From Pyricularia pennisetigena (taxonomy: Eukaryota; Ascomycota; Sordariomycetes; Magnaporthales; Pyriculariaceae), in NCBI RefSeq assembly GCF_004337985.1, contig NC_043742.1, positions 3,458,176 to 3,522,175 of the forward strand: a DNA stretch of 64,000 nucleotides, given 5' to 3'. The notes below the pieces were generated by a model. It ran no database searches, was not told the origin of the DNA, and saw only the letters and a list, made by a program, of their open reading frames with translations. The position numbers were made by a program, and so were the translations under genes. Position 1 is the stretch's first letter. Each line of letters starts with the position of its first letter. Shown here piece after piece: positions 34,945 to 46,600 of this stretch.

Positions 34945-35477
34945 TGTGAACATGGCTAGCGCAGGGCTAATTATATTAGCTACCCTGCATTATCTTATAA
35001 CGGCTAGCACGGGCTAATTCTATTAGTCACCCTGCATCGATCAAATAAATAAATAACAAATAAAACGTATACGCGTTTATACACACAAAGCTTTATATAT
35101 CACGTCTTTGTTCATAGTTTCAACAACAAAACAAATACGTCATATTTAATTTAGCTTAGTGGTATAATGCACGTACCATAATCTATATTATATATACGTT
35201 GAAGTGCGTGGGTTCGAATCCCGTTGTGGTCGCAGATTTTCTGTGCATGCATAAGCACAATAGGCCGTTAGGCTCAATGGGCCGTTAGGCTCAATAGGTC
35301 GGCAGGTTAGTCACATGAATAAGGCCAAATCATGTGACGTGACCCCGCATTCCGGACATCCGGATCGAAGATCTGCACCTACGGATTCGAACACGTAATT
35401 CATAACTTAGCCTTAGATTCATCACCTTCATAACCTTCATCGATTCAACGATTCAACGAATCGATTGTGCAACAACA
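34945..35477. mobile_element. candidate nested solo LTR or SINE-like insert
   Basis: 533 bp with normal CpA content inside RIP-wasted DNA, starting TGTGAAC and ending CAACAACA (TG...CA). Flanking pentamers are GTATA and ATATA, a 5-bp duplication if one G-to-A change is allowed. It contains two 36-37-bp imperfect direct repeats (34954-34990 and 35002-35037) and a short tandem repeat (ccgttaggctcaat-type units near 35263-35300). Low mutation continues to about 35590, so the boundary at 35477 is not certain. Confidence 0.45.
35152..35221 (+). promoter_or_regulatory. tRNA-like internal Pol III promoter (A and B boxes)
   Basis: TAGCTTAGTGG at 35152-35162 fits the A box, and GGTTCGAATCC at 35211-35221 is a perfect B box in a T-arm-like stem and loop (GTGGG/CCCGT). 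A CGTA...TACG pair between them could form an anticodon stem. The acceptor arm does not pair, so this is a tRNA-derived or decayed sequence rather than a working tRNA. A second B-box-like word (GTTCGAATCC) lies on the minus strand at about 35386-35396. Confidence 0.5.
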
Positions 35478-35599
35478 ATATATTATCTCTATTACCCGCT
35501 AGCAGACGGTTATCTGCCATTTCAACGTTCCATCAGCCTTATACGTGATCCACTTTTCCCCGCGTTCAAGATTAAGCTTATTCTATTTCGTAACCTCCT

Positions 35600-38500
35600 C
35601 ACAGTATAAATTTTGTTTCCAGGTAAATAACGTGGAAATTTTTTTTGGCGTGCTCCTGTTTAAACCATATATTTTATATATTTATATGGCGCAGGTTAAT
35701 ATTAATACGAAAATTTTTATTAACGATTAAGCGAATCGTTTATTTATTATCGCAATATAAATTCCAGGGCTGGCCTAAATTTAGCTGTATTTTTTTGAAA
35801 ATCCGTTTTAAAGTTAGAGTTTTTTTGGCCGTTTTCGATAATACGTGTAATTTTGCTTTTATTGTAAACGTCGTTACCGTGGTTTACCTTACCGCCCTCC
35901 AATTAATAGCTCCTCCGAATAGCATTATTACGTATTTTTTTGAAAATTTCCTCGTATTTAAATCGTCGCCGAAAAATGCGTTATTTGCGAATATAAAATG
36001 TTAATTTTGGTCGTTCGTTCGGTATTTAATTTTTAAAAACCTCGTACTGTATAAATAAAATAATATTTTTTTGGTTAAACGTTTGTAAAAAGGATTAGGA
36101 TTGGTAAAAAATTTAAAAAATACTAATACTACGTGCGCAACGTCCGGTTTAAATATAATTGCGGTATATAAAATAAATTTTATTATTTCCTGGTAAATTT
36201 TAACCTCGTTTAGAATTGCGGTCCCTTCGTATTTTATTATAGGATTTTTTGGTAATGGCGTTGGCGGGTATTTCAAGTTTTTTGTAAATTTAAAACGTAT
36301 AGCGATTTTTTCGATATACGAATCGTGCAATAAAATCGCTGTACGTCGCTTTTTATTTCGTAATACGCGCATTTTAAAAAACCAGGAAAACTGCCCCTCC
36401 CGTAATTTATATTTAACTTTTAGGCCGTCGACAACCGTTTTACCGTTTTTGGCGTGTTTTTCGGTATATAATACAATTATATCGTTTACGAAAAAAATTA
36501 CAATAACCTTGTTTTATGTAAATACGTATATATATAATTTATTACCAATTGGTTTAAATCCCAAATTTTATAGCGTTTTTAGGAGTTTTTCGTACCAAAA
36601 TTTGGGTGATTCCCTTATACCGTAAAACGTTTTTCGTAATTTAAATACAATATTTTTTTTCCTAAACCCTTTTAATGCGGTGTAAAACATTAGTTTATTT
36701 ATATTAAGCGTTACGTTAAGGAAAACGTTATTTATATCGATTTGGATCGTTTCGAGGTCGAAATACGCCATTAGGGCTAATATTAACCTGAAATTACGTG
36801 CTGCCAATATCGCCGCGTAAGTATTTTCAAACGTGTTAAGCGTTTATTAATTATTTTTTACCACGAACCGTGCCTTATAACGTTCGAGGTAAACGTTTTT
36901 GTCGAATTTATACGTAAATACCTATATAAACGGTACGGGTTTTGTAATGCAGTTCGACCGAAGGGTTATTTCCCATATTTCTTTTTTTTCGAAATTTATC
37001 TATTCCGTTTTCGCTGTTTTAAAAAATTGCTTTTTATCCGGGTGCGCCATAAGCTTTTTCCAGGTTTTAGGCGTAAATACAAAGTCGTTTTTATGCGGTT
37101 TAACCTTTTTATCCGGTTTTTTCTGTTGTATTACCGCCGCAATAATTTCGTGCAATATTTTGTGGTTATAATTACCGCTTTCCAACGTGTTTTGTTAATT
37201 AGGTAAAAACGTTAATAAAAACGTTAATTATAATTAAAAATTTGGAACGAATATCCGGTTTTCGGTATATATTTATTTTAAATAAATATTATTATTTCCG
37301 TATACCTCGTTTTTTCCCCTTGGGATCATCGCGTTTGTAAAACTCGTATTATTATTATTACCCCCGCGCCTTCCACGGGTTATATTTCCTTTACCGCGTT
37401 GGCGTTATCCTTTCGTATTTATTTCCAAAACTTTTATAGTAAATCGGGGCATTTTCGAGGAGCGTTTAAATTTTGTTATGCGCGTTTAAACGTTAATTTG
37501 GGGTGCCGGCGCGGGCGTAATATTTGGGGGTCGTGCGGATATAACGGTAATATTTGTCGGGTTCGGTGGTTCGGATTGCGGTTTTAATATATTACCCCCG
37601 ACGAAAAAACGGTTAAATATAGGGTATTCCCGCGCCAATTCGTTATTAATAACGATTAATCCCACCGTTCGGGTGCTTTTTACCAGTTTCGGCGCACCCG
37701 GTTCCTTTATAGGGTCCGTGGGCGTACGCGGTGGAAATCCGTTATTATTTAATATACGTATACCGAATACGTAATTTTTTCCCGTTTTGGGCGTTATTGT
37801 ATTATTTTCCAAAATTTTTAAATACGTTGGTGTTACCAACGTATATTTTACTAATTCGTTAACCATTTATATTTTAAGCGGTTCCGGTTAATTAACCGTT
37901 TTACCTGGGATTGGTCCGCCTAAACCTTTAAAAATGTCGTTTTCTGCGATTTGTTCGCGGAAATGCATATTGCGGTGCTCCGTAGGTGTTTCCGCGCTCC
38001 GTTTTTATAATATTAATACGTTATTTAACCCTTAATTAAAAATAAAAACACCTGGATCAGGTGCGAATAATGGTTTATTTCGTAATAAACCCAATCGTTC
38101 GACTATTCCGTCCCCCAAAAACTCCAATATTGGTTCGTGGATCCGGTTTATTAAAAACTCGTATTCGTTACTAAATTCACCGGTTTTTATTTTTTTTTTG
38201 GTCCCTAATAAAAACGTGTTTCGTCGAATCGGACGTTGCGTAAAATAATAACCCTGTCGAAAAAGGGCACCCAAATATGGTATATTTTAAAGGATTTATA
38301 TCTAACCAGGTATCCCACGTGCGTTTTAAGGCTCGTTTTAAACATTATTTTATTTTTTAATTTCGCTTTTACCGGGTTTAATACGTAGGTTTTACACCCG
38401 TATACGTACGTACTAAACCAATTTGGGCGCAGGTTTTTATTTAATGCAATAAATAATGCAGGTATATATTATTTAAAAAACCTTTTAAATTATATTAATA

Positions 38501-41100
38501 GGATTTCGTTTGGGTTAAAACCTTTCCGGTTTATTAATGGATTTATATTAATAAAATAATTTGCGGTTATAATTATTTTTGGCCAAATGGAAATAGGTAA
38601 ATTGGTTATTAAGCGTATTTTAAACGCGCGTACAATTACCTCCTATCCCGAACGTTTTATTTGGCCGTTCGGCTTATATATATTAAAGGGAGGCGTTTTT
38701 ATTTCGATCCCAAATTTTTTGCAATATTTTTAATAAAAAGTATATCCCGTGTACGTTATTAAAATAAATTCGTTATCGTGGAAAAATTTTGCAATTTGTA
38801 GGCCGTATTAGCGCGTTACTTATTGTTCGAAACCAAATATTGTTAATACGAGTTTTGCCTTCGTTTTTCCGGTAAACGGAATAATCGTTAAACGCCCCGA
38901 ATATTCGTTTTTTAATAATAGCAAATACCGCATACCAGTGCCTAATTTTTCAAAATGGAAAAAATTTAGGTGTATTATATAATAGGGTTTATATAATTCG
39001 CCTTTTGGGCGCTTTAATACCATTATTTTACCATATATTTAAACGCACGTTTCGTACTCCAATATTTTTAATCCTTTAATTTTTACACTTTTAACCCGGT
39101 GGATTAACGTTTTAAACGCTTCCGGACCCAGGTGGCCGGTTTTCCAATACCAAATTAACGAATTATTTTCTTTTTTATCGTATATTCCCGTGGAATTCCT
39201 TTGTAAAATTTTAATAAATTTTATCCAACCGTTTATAACCGTTAAGGAAATAATATTTGCAAAAGATATTTGTACGGTAAGGGTAACGCGCAGGTAGTAA
39301 ACAGGCTTATATTATAAAAAAATTACGTTATTACGTCGTTATAAACCGCATAATACCAAATTGTCCTTTATATTCCCCAGGCGTAAAATGCAATCCCAAC
39401 CGTTATACCACACGTTTTTATTTTTTAAATGCGTTTTTAATATAATATTAACGTAAAAATTGGGCACGTACGTTACGTTAACGAGTTTTAGCGTCCGTCC
39501 TCCGTTTAATACGTTTTATATAATGCGCGTACCAAACGCGGTAATTTCAAATTGTTAAATACCGCATATAACGAATTGCGGATCCGTATTTATAGGTTTA
39601 CGGATAAAACCCGGGTCCAGGCGTTTTTTAACGTTTACCAAATGCATAAAACAGCAATTGTCGAACAAAATATTATTATAATATAAGCTGTAGAAAATGT
39701 TTATAAACGTAAACGCGTTAGTTCCTTTATCGTAACGTGTTTAAAAGCATATAAGGTCGTCGGGTTCGGTAAAAATGGTTAAATAGGCCGCCGAAATAAT
39801 GGGCGGCCCCCCCTATTTTTTAAATTGCGGTGCTTTTTTCGTTTTTCCGTTCGTGGTAAATCCTAATTCGGTAATTACATTTTTTTAAATTAATAATTCG
39901 CGGACAAAGGACCAACGGTCCTTTTTAAATTCGGCGCAAATTTTTTTGCGATTTTCGGTTAAATAGGGGTTACGTATACGGATTTTAGGGTTTTTTCCTA
40001 TTACCGCGTATACCAATTTTTCGTATAAATTTGGTAATTAAAAATAATTATAACTATAAGGATATTTATTCCGTATATTTCCCCTGTTTTTACCTTTATT
40101 AAAAACGTGGTTTAAATTTTTGTTTTGTTTTTTAACGGATCCGCCAAATATCGTATAAAATTTAGCGAAATTGCGGCCACCCCTTATTAAGGGGTCGGTG
40201 GTATCGTCGTAAAAAACGTTTTTAAACTATTTAAAAATATATTTAAAAATAATCGTATAATCCGGTTTATTTAACTCGTTCCGAACGTTTATGGCCCAAA
40301 AGGGTTGGAAACGTTTTCCTATTTTTATAAAATTTTTAATCGCTAAATCCCTTTTAAAATCGCTTATTTTATAATTCCGGACCTCCTCGTAAATTAAATC
40401 GTAAATTTTAAACCAATTCGTTTTATTATTTATTGTACGCGTTAAAACTAAAATTAATTTATAATTTTTAATTACCTATTTTTTAACGTACGTTAAAAAG
40501 GGTGCGAACTTTTCCTAAAACGTTTTAATTATCCTTTTAAACGTATTCCAACCGTTGCGTTAAACGGTAAAAAACGCCGTACTAAAATACGTTAAATTTG
40601 TATTTTTTATAACCCATTGCAGGAAAATATTAATTTTTCGGAATTGTTCGTTTATATAATCCCCCTATAATTCCTACGTTTCGCGTATTTTATTTACCGC
40701 GCGTTTTATTTCGGAAAACGTAGGGTTATTAGGTATAATAAGCTCCTTTAAACCCTTAGGAATAAATTTATTTATATTTGTAAACGATTTAGCGATTTGG
40801 TTTATTTTGCGTTTGGCTTTAAACGGGTTCAGGTCCCAAATTCGTAAATTTGTATAGTAATCGTCGAATCGGGAGCGTTTAAGCGATTTTGTAACGTTTT
40901 CGGTAAATTTTTCAAATATTGGGAAATTTTCGTCGGTTTATTGGTTTGGATTAACCAGTTTCCAAATGCGTAATATTTTTGCATTTTGGCGGTAAGTTTT
41001 AAACTATTTAGGTTATTGGGCGCGTAAATTGAGCGTTGCTGGCGATTTTTGGAGTTTTTCGGTCGTAAATATAGTGTGCGGTAAAAAGAGAAAAAAATAG
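35600..41100 (-). pseudogene. Copia gag-pol relic
   Basis: Recognisable pieces on the minus strand, all broken by stops: integrase-like region at about 38820-39200 (WYWKTGHLGPEAFKTLIHRV and KNEYSGRLTIIPFTGK), linker at 38032-38274, reverse transcriptase at 36568-36807 (FDLETIQIDINNVFLN, KTFYGIRESPKFWYEKL), the post-RT region at 36001-36372 (YQEIIKFILYTA, KPDVAHVV), and RNase H at about 35640-36000 (TFTIKAKLYVLS, LRHINIKIYGL). Many codons show C-to-T or G-to-A outcomes (Gln/Trp to stop). Gag is only inferred, from 39.7-41.1 kb. Confidence 0.85.
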
Positions 41101-41188
41101 ATAAAATAGGCGTTATTCGTGTTAATATATAATTGTAATTTGCGTAAAATAGAGATTTTATAGTTTATAATTGTACCGGGCTTATAAT

Positions 41189-41354
41189 TGACGCACACGA
41201 ACGTACACGTGCAGCCTGCATAAATGGTAGGAAAGCCATGTTTTCAGGTAGGGTGCGCTATCTAGGCTAACGAGCGTGGCAGCGCTTTTATGGTGTGCAC
41301 AGCGCTGACTAAGCTCATCTGGTCATGTGATGCCAAGATCTATCTACTGCAACA
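41189..41354 (-). repeat. LTR (5' LTR in element orientation)
   Basis: 166 bp, TG...CA ends, matching 32653-32818 at 161 of 166 positions by my count. Four of the five differences are G-to-A or C-to-T in this copy, one in the other. The base run just inside (attataagcccggtac on the minus strand) is where a primer-binding site would be; the tRNA is not identified. Confidence 0.95.
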
Positions 41355-41359
41355 ACAGC
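41355..41359. repeat. right target-site duplication ACAGC
   Basis: Identical to 32648-32652 on the other side of the element. Confidence 0.9.
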
Positions 41360-42329
41360 TGTGCCCGATTAACGGGCATGCTTGCGTAAAGCTTGAATAT
41401 TGCTTGCTACTGTCTGTGTGTTGGTGCATTCACGGCCAGCTCTCTTCCTGGCTCACGTGAATATTTGCAGACAAGTGTGGAAAACATCACATGGATACGC
41501 ACCCCTCGTATCATGGGCGCTTTTCGTAGCAGGGGGCACTTAAATCCTTCAGTGTCGAAAAAAAAAAAAAAAAAAAAAAAAACGCCTGGATCCTTTGGCA
41601 CAACGAAGGCGACAGAGGATGCCAATTATCCAAATACAGCCTTTTCCAGTCAGTGATCCTTTTGTCGCTTGACCTTATATCTGCGCAAAAGACGGTATTA
41701 CAAGATGTTGCGCTAGACCTCACCGAGGTGTACTTGTGGGCTTCTCATTCCTCGACCGAGGAGAAGTGTGGCAAACACGCGGGGGCGCCCGGTTGCAAAG
41801 AAGCAATTAACAAGTCGATTAACTCCCCGGCCGCGGATAAGAGTGCGTAGAAAGCCTTGGCATGACCCATCAACTCATGAAGTTGCTGTTCCGTTCCAAG
41901 CAAAGATCATGATAAGGATGCAAGTTTAACCCAAGAGCTTGGCATCGCTCCCAGAATAGTAGCAATCTGGCACAACAACAGTTTGAAATTATCCCAAGCC
42001 AAGGAAATATTGGAACTTAAGCTAATCAGTGCGAGCAGAACACACATAGCCTGAATAAAAGCCACAGTTAGGCAAGCGAATGTTGGTGGATATAGTTGGA
42101 TTCCTTTTGATACGTTCATTAAGAGATCCGCCCCCGAAGGAGCAAAATTATGTCTCGACAAACTTGAGAGGGACTCAGCCGTTATCAAGTTATCATTTAT
42201 CAGTGGCTTGGGGACACTATTCATGTTCGGCCCGATCATGGACCTGTCGTCTGAAACTGACAAGGCCTTGTTGACTCTGAACGAGATTTTATTGAAAATT
42301 CTATCGACAAAGCACTATGGTCAAGAGAT
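41360..42329. other. intergenic, no gene seen
   Basis: 970 bp right of the retroelement. It has ordinary composition (no RIP spread visible by eye) and an A25 tract at 41558-41582. A 118-codon minus-strand frame at 41907-42263 has no domain. The right end holds the 3' UTR of the CHRD gene. Confidence 0.5.
41558..41582. repeat. A25 homopolymer
   Basis: Twenty-five A on the plus strand in non-coding DNA. Confidence 0.95.
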
Positions 42330-43396
42330 TTAAATCTTCTTGGTTCCGGGGAGAGGTTGCAGCTCATCAGCTGCCTCGTCAGCAACCCCGGTTCCCGGGA
42401 GTGGCACCAGGCCGGGGGCGGCCGAAGCAACAGGGCTGGCCGAAGCGACGGGCGCGGCAACAGGCGCAGCAGAGGCGACGGGGCTAGCCGACGACACGGG
42501 GGCGGCCACAGGGTTAGCGGCCACGGGCGCAGCAGGTGCGGCAGGTGCGGCCGCACCGCTGCCGAAACCGGGCTGGAAGCACAGGTACTTGAGCGGCGAA
42601 CTGGCGACTTGGAAGCCGAGGATGCTGCAGCCGCCCAGATCGTCAGGGGCCTGGCTGGGCTGGTTGACGGCGGGAGCGGCGTTGACGGCACCTGCGACGG
42701 GGGCCGGGGGCGCTGCGGCGGGTGCGGCGGGTGCGGCGACGGCGCCGGCTGCAGTGGCGACCATCTGGGCGCGAACCACACCGGGAACCGACTTGACGGT
42801 GTGGGAGTCGGTGAAGAAGCCCGCAGGGTTGGCCTCGATCTGGCGGAGGGTGAAGCCCGTGCCGGTGTCCTGGCCGTTGGCTTGGATGCCGGTGATGAAG
42901 GGGCCGGTCAGGCAGCCGGAAGAGCGTTTGACAACCTCGGGACCAGAGTCGGCTGGCTCAGGGTTGGGGAAAGAGATACGGGGTGGGCCGGCGGCACCCT
43001 CGGCAGCCTCGTGGATGTGGGTTGCCGTTGTGGCGGGGGACTGGTAAGGACCTGTGACGCCCATCAGGGTGATGTTCTGTAGATATGAACAGCTCAGTTA
43101 GTCAATGTTGCAATAACAGAAACGGCATTCCCAAGTAGCATGTCCCCACATACGTAGCAGATGATGTCAAGGTCGACGTTGATGCCGTAGTTGTAGAATC
43201 CAATAGCACCAGTCTCGCCGGGAGCAACCTGCCCATCGTTGTTGATGACCTTGTCGGGCGTGGCAACCAGGTTGTATGTCGACGTGAAGGCAAAGGGACC
43301 GTTGGGAAGCGGCTGCCCGACCTGCGCCTGGCGCCTCATGACGGGGCCCGCAGCTGCAAGGCTGCTGAGGGCCATGATTATCGAGATAGACTGCAT
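42330..43396 (-). CDS. secreted CHRD-domain protein with Ala/Pro-rich tail
   Basis: Two exons on the minus strand, 43396-43154 and 43076-42330, giving 329 aa; intron 77 bp in phase 0. A signal peptide (MQSISIIMALSSLAAAG) is followed by an RR pair. Residues about 30-180 fit the CHRD domain found in many fungal secreted proteins: FAFTSTYNLVATP, IICYNITLMGVTGPYQSP, ATHIHEAAEGAAGPPRI and SGCLTGPFITGI are its familiar blocks, and HIHE may bind metal. The rest is an Ala/Pro/Val-rich low-complexity tail broken by a Cys pair (GGCSILGF and KYLCFQPG). The molecular role of the fungal family is unknown; extracellular or cell-wall location is inferred. The long plus-strand frames over it reflect its GC-rich repeats. 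Confidence 0.8.
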
Positions 43397-44862
43397 GTTG
43401 ATGTTCCTTTCTCTTTCAATTACTTTTTATTTTCTGTATGCCAAGTGCTCTGCACAAAACGTACTCAAAGTCGACTGTTTTCTCAAAATGAATGATATTA
43501 GACCAGCACTGCTGAGATTGTAATAATAAAGGTGAAATGAAATAAAATAAAATAAAATAAAAAAACGAATGTGCCACGTCAACGTGGATAATCACCAAAA
43601 CAAACAGGTATAGAGAAGAGGATGGGTGAGAAGAGGAAAGAGAAAAAAACACAAACTTGAAGCAGGCCGGCGAAAGGATGATCAAGACTTTTAGATCTAG
43701 GCATTCTGCGATCAGGCCTTTCCATAATGGCACCCAGCTAAGGCGTGCCCAGGTGAGATTTGATCCACATCCTCACACGCAACCCTGCACGGGAAGTCTT
43801 CAGCTGCACGGCTGCCGACTGGGCGAAACAGCAGTACCCTCCACACGTGCAGCCAGAACACCAGCTCTCGTGGCCGTCGTTATTGTTCTGGCTTGCAAAT
43901 TTTTTGGTTCGTGGGCACGAATGTATTGAGCCAAGCAAGCCAAGGTGCACCAGGCTTGACGATCAGGAACCCCCGTGGTGGAAGGGATGACGGAACGGGT
44001 CACAGCTGCTCCGGCCAATGGAATTGCTTGTCGTCCCTGATTTGCGGGGTCGGGAATTTCTTGGCTGGGGATGGCAGCGAGATGAGGATCCAGAGTGCCA
44101 AGGTCTCGGCCGTTTCTCTTTGGGATCTTTTTCACGAGCTCCATCTTGTTTTGACAAAGAACAAAAGAGCCGGTTGTTTTGATGAAAATGTGGAATCAAG
44201 ACTTGGGAAAGAAGCGAAAATTTTCAAGATCCGAGGATCAATTGTTTCGGGTGACGAAAGCAGCATGCTCCCTGCACGCCAAATCAATCTTGACTGAGGT
44301 TTATTTTTCGCTGGGCTTTGTTGGGCCTCACGGCCGTAAGGCGTAAGGCACCAAGTCTGAAGGTTAGAAAACGACAACTCGACGTTGCCCAGGCTCGTAT
44401 CCTGCAGTCAATCAGCTTCCGGATGCTAAAAAAGGAGGGCATGTTTGACGCTATAACCAAGGAGTGAAAGTCCCAGATGTTACGTGGTTAGTCACTGGAT
44501 ATAAAAATAAAGGAACGGCTGACGGCCATCCCATATCCAAGCCCGGCCAAACATTCATCCCATCACAAACCCATCAATCACCTTAAAACTTGGGTCAGAC
44601 GCCAACACCGAGAGGTTAAAGATGAGTTAAGGTTAAAAATGGCCATGGATTTTGGCCCTTCTCTTTTCAAAATCCCGTTCTGGTTGCAGTGGGCCATATT
44701 TGTGGGACTTGAAATTTCCTAGCGAAAAGCCAAACACACTGACTGCCAGCCCAAGCTGCCCTTGCTGCCCCACAGCTGCAGGGGAAGATGTAGAAGAGAG
44801 AAAAAAAGAAAGAAACAATCAATCGACTTTGGCCCGCCAATTCCGCCCGCATCTAGGCTAGT
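43397..44862. other. intergenic, no gene seen
   Basis: 1.47 kb between two minus-strand genes. An (aaaat)n-like stretch at about 43537-43564 (aaataaaataaaataaaa) sits upstream of the CHRD gene. Frames at 43800-44144 (-) and 43893-44297 (+) overlap and lack domains. Confidence 0.5.
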
Positions 44863-45972
44863 CTAGCAGTTACTCCTGACACTCGAAGTAACGCACGACT
44901 TGCCATCGGGACCGCTGCCGAGTTTCTTGGGCTCGCTGCCGTTGCTGTTGCCCTCGTCTAATGTTTTTGGAGATGACATTGTCAGCAACAAAAAAATGGG
45001 AAATAAATGAAGGGGAAAAAAACCCCCCATTTGATCACGGCGCTATGCTAAACACCATTTGTGCAGGGAGTCAGTCGACTTACAGCGGTCGCAGTACTTG
45101 CTCGAGTTCTGGCACGAGTTGGTGATCTTGCAGGTGTCGCCATAGTTTGAGTTGATGCCGCACAGCACGCCACCTTTTACAGCGACCGAGTTTTGAATAA
45201 CGACGTCTACACGGAGGTGGGAACAATTCCCATAGAGGTTAGCGAAATCAAGTATTTCTTCGCTTCTGGCCCCGTCGAATCAAGCCTCACTCCTGAAACA
45301 AACACAAACAAAGAAGAAAGACACAAGAGGCGGGTAAAACAAGAAGAAGAAAAAAAAAACTCACTCCTCGGACCGCCATTGTCCTTGCAGTTGCCACAGC
45401 TCCTGACCAGCTTGCCGTAGTCGTTGGCGTAAAAGTTGTCAATGACGACGGTGCCGCGCCCGTTGAACTGGAAGATCTTGTCGGAGGCCTTGAAGGCACC
45501 TCCGCCGCGGACGTAGCTCGTGCCGGAGCTCTGCTTGAACGTCGCCGCGTCCTCGCACACGTCGGCCCACCAGACGTTGTTGAGCGTGCAGGTGCCCTTG
45601 CAGTGCACGCCTTCGGCCTGCGACTTGCCGATGATGACGTTGGACAGCGTCGCGCCGTTCTCGAGGATGAACATGGCGTCCTTCTCCCCGGTCTCGGTTT
45701 GGTCCTGGCAGACGGCGGCTGTTTGGGACGGTTTTCCCGTGGTTAGTTTAGTAGTCGAAGTAGGTGTTTTTTTTTCCTCGCTCTCTCCATCAGAAAACGG
45801 GTAGACCTGGGTAGGACTCACGGTTGCGCTCAAAGCGCTTCATGCCGCCGTCGAAGCTGCCACTGACGGGAATCGCCGTCGGCACGGAGCTGCTGCCGGC
45901 CGATGCGGGGAGAGTTGTAGTCACGGCAGAGACGCCCGTGAGAACGGCGAGGAGTAGGTAGGCTGCGTGCAT
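44863..45972 (-). CDS. pectate lyase, polysaccharide lyase family 3
   Basis: Four exons on the minus strand, 45972-45822, 45718-45365, 45206-45084 and 44957-44863, giving 240 aa, the normal PL3 length. Introns are 103, 158 and 126 bp, all with gtgagt/gtaagt donors. A signal peptide ([16 protein letters not shown]) leads into the PL3 core: [74 protein letters not shown] and [12 protein letters not shown], ending CDRYEGNSNG and a Cys-terminal tail. PL3 enzymes cleave de-esterified pectin by beta-elimination, with calcium, outside the cell; they are used in plant-wall breakdown and infection. Confidence 0.95.
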
Positions 45973-46180
45973 CTTGACAGGAACGTTCGGGCGTAGACAA
46001 GGACCTGGATCGAGGATGGGGGGTTCTGGATTGCGAATCTCAGAGGGCCTGGTGATCAGGTCTCCCCCGGGTCAGAGCAACGAGGATCCCATTGTTGTTT
46101 TATACACAACCCCCAGGCGATCAACTAGATAGAACTAAAACCCCCCTGGAAGCGGATTTTCCCCTCTGACGGTACAAACT

Positions 46181-46187
46181 NNNNNNN
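46181..46187. other. assembly gap (7 N)
   Basis: Seven undetermined bases. A run this short is a placeholder or ambiguous join, so the true distance and sequence here are unknown. Confidence 1.
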
Positions 46188-46575
46188 TTGCTTCTATCGG
46201 CAGTGCATCTGCAAGATATCAAATTTCCCCACAGAGGCCTGCTTTCGCCAAATTCATCCGTCCAAATCTACACTGAAACGACCAAATCCTCGTTTCTTAG
46301 TGGAGGCAAAATCTTGCTTCGTCGTTTGTCCCTAGCCTCATGCGGAAAATGCAGGTACAATTGCATGCTCATTTATCTATCCGGGACGGCCAGGTGGGAG
46401 CTTTTTGGGTAGCGAGCATGGCTTGTCATTCGAGGAAAAACACCAAGACATCATCCCGGCCTGGGGTGCAGGTAGGGGCAATGCTTAAAGCAGTGTGGGC
46501 AGGGGTATCTACCGCAACGCCGTTCCGTTGTCGAGAATGGGGACAAGCTCTTCTGGACGACCTAGATGCGATGCT

Positions 46576-46600
46576 AAAAAAAAAAAAAAAAAAAAAAAAA
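46576..46600. repeat. A25 homopolymer
   Basis: Twenty-five A on the plus strand, 389 bases right of the N gap. Confidence 0.95.

Larger units (their letters stand above)
32653..41354 (-). mobile_element. Ty1/Copia LTR retrotransposon, RIP-degraded interior
   Basis: 8.7-kb element bounded by 166-bp direct repeats and the 5-bp duplication ACAGC. Coding remains on the minus strand run in the order gag, protease region, integrase, reverse transcriptase, RNase H from right to left, the Copia order. The interior is AT-rich, full of TpA and CpG but nearly free of CpA over long stretches, the pattern left by RIP. A less-mutated block at about 34.93-35.59 kb looks nested. The element inserted between the MFS and CHRD genes and does not break a recognisable gene. 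Confidence 0.93.

Noticed and set aside
35145..35232. Functional tRNA gene
   Set aside because: A and B boxes are good, but the acceptor arm does not pair and the anticodon arm is irregular; better read as a tRNA-like part of a mobile sequence.
32648..41359. CRISPR array or prophage as explanation of the repeats
   Set aside because: The direct repeats are one pair 8.5 kb apart with TG...CA ends and a target duplication around Copia pol; the organism is a fungus.
42340..43082. Plus-strand frames of 235 and 241 codons over the CHRD gene
   Set aside because: Gly/Arg/Ala-rich mirror of the Ala/Pro-rich tail; the minus strand has a signal peptide, CHRD blocks and a clean phase-0 intron.
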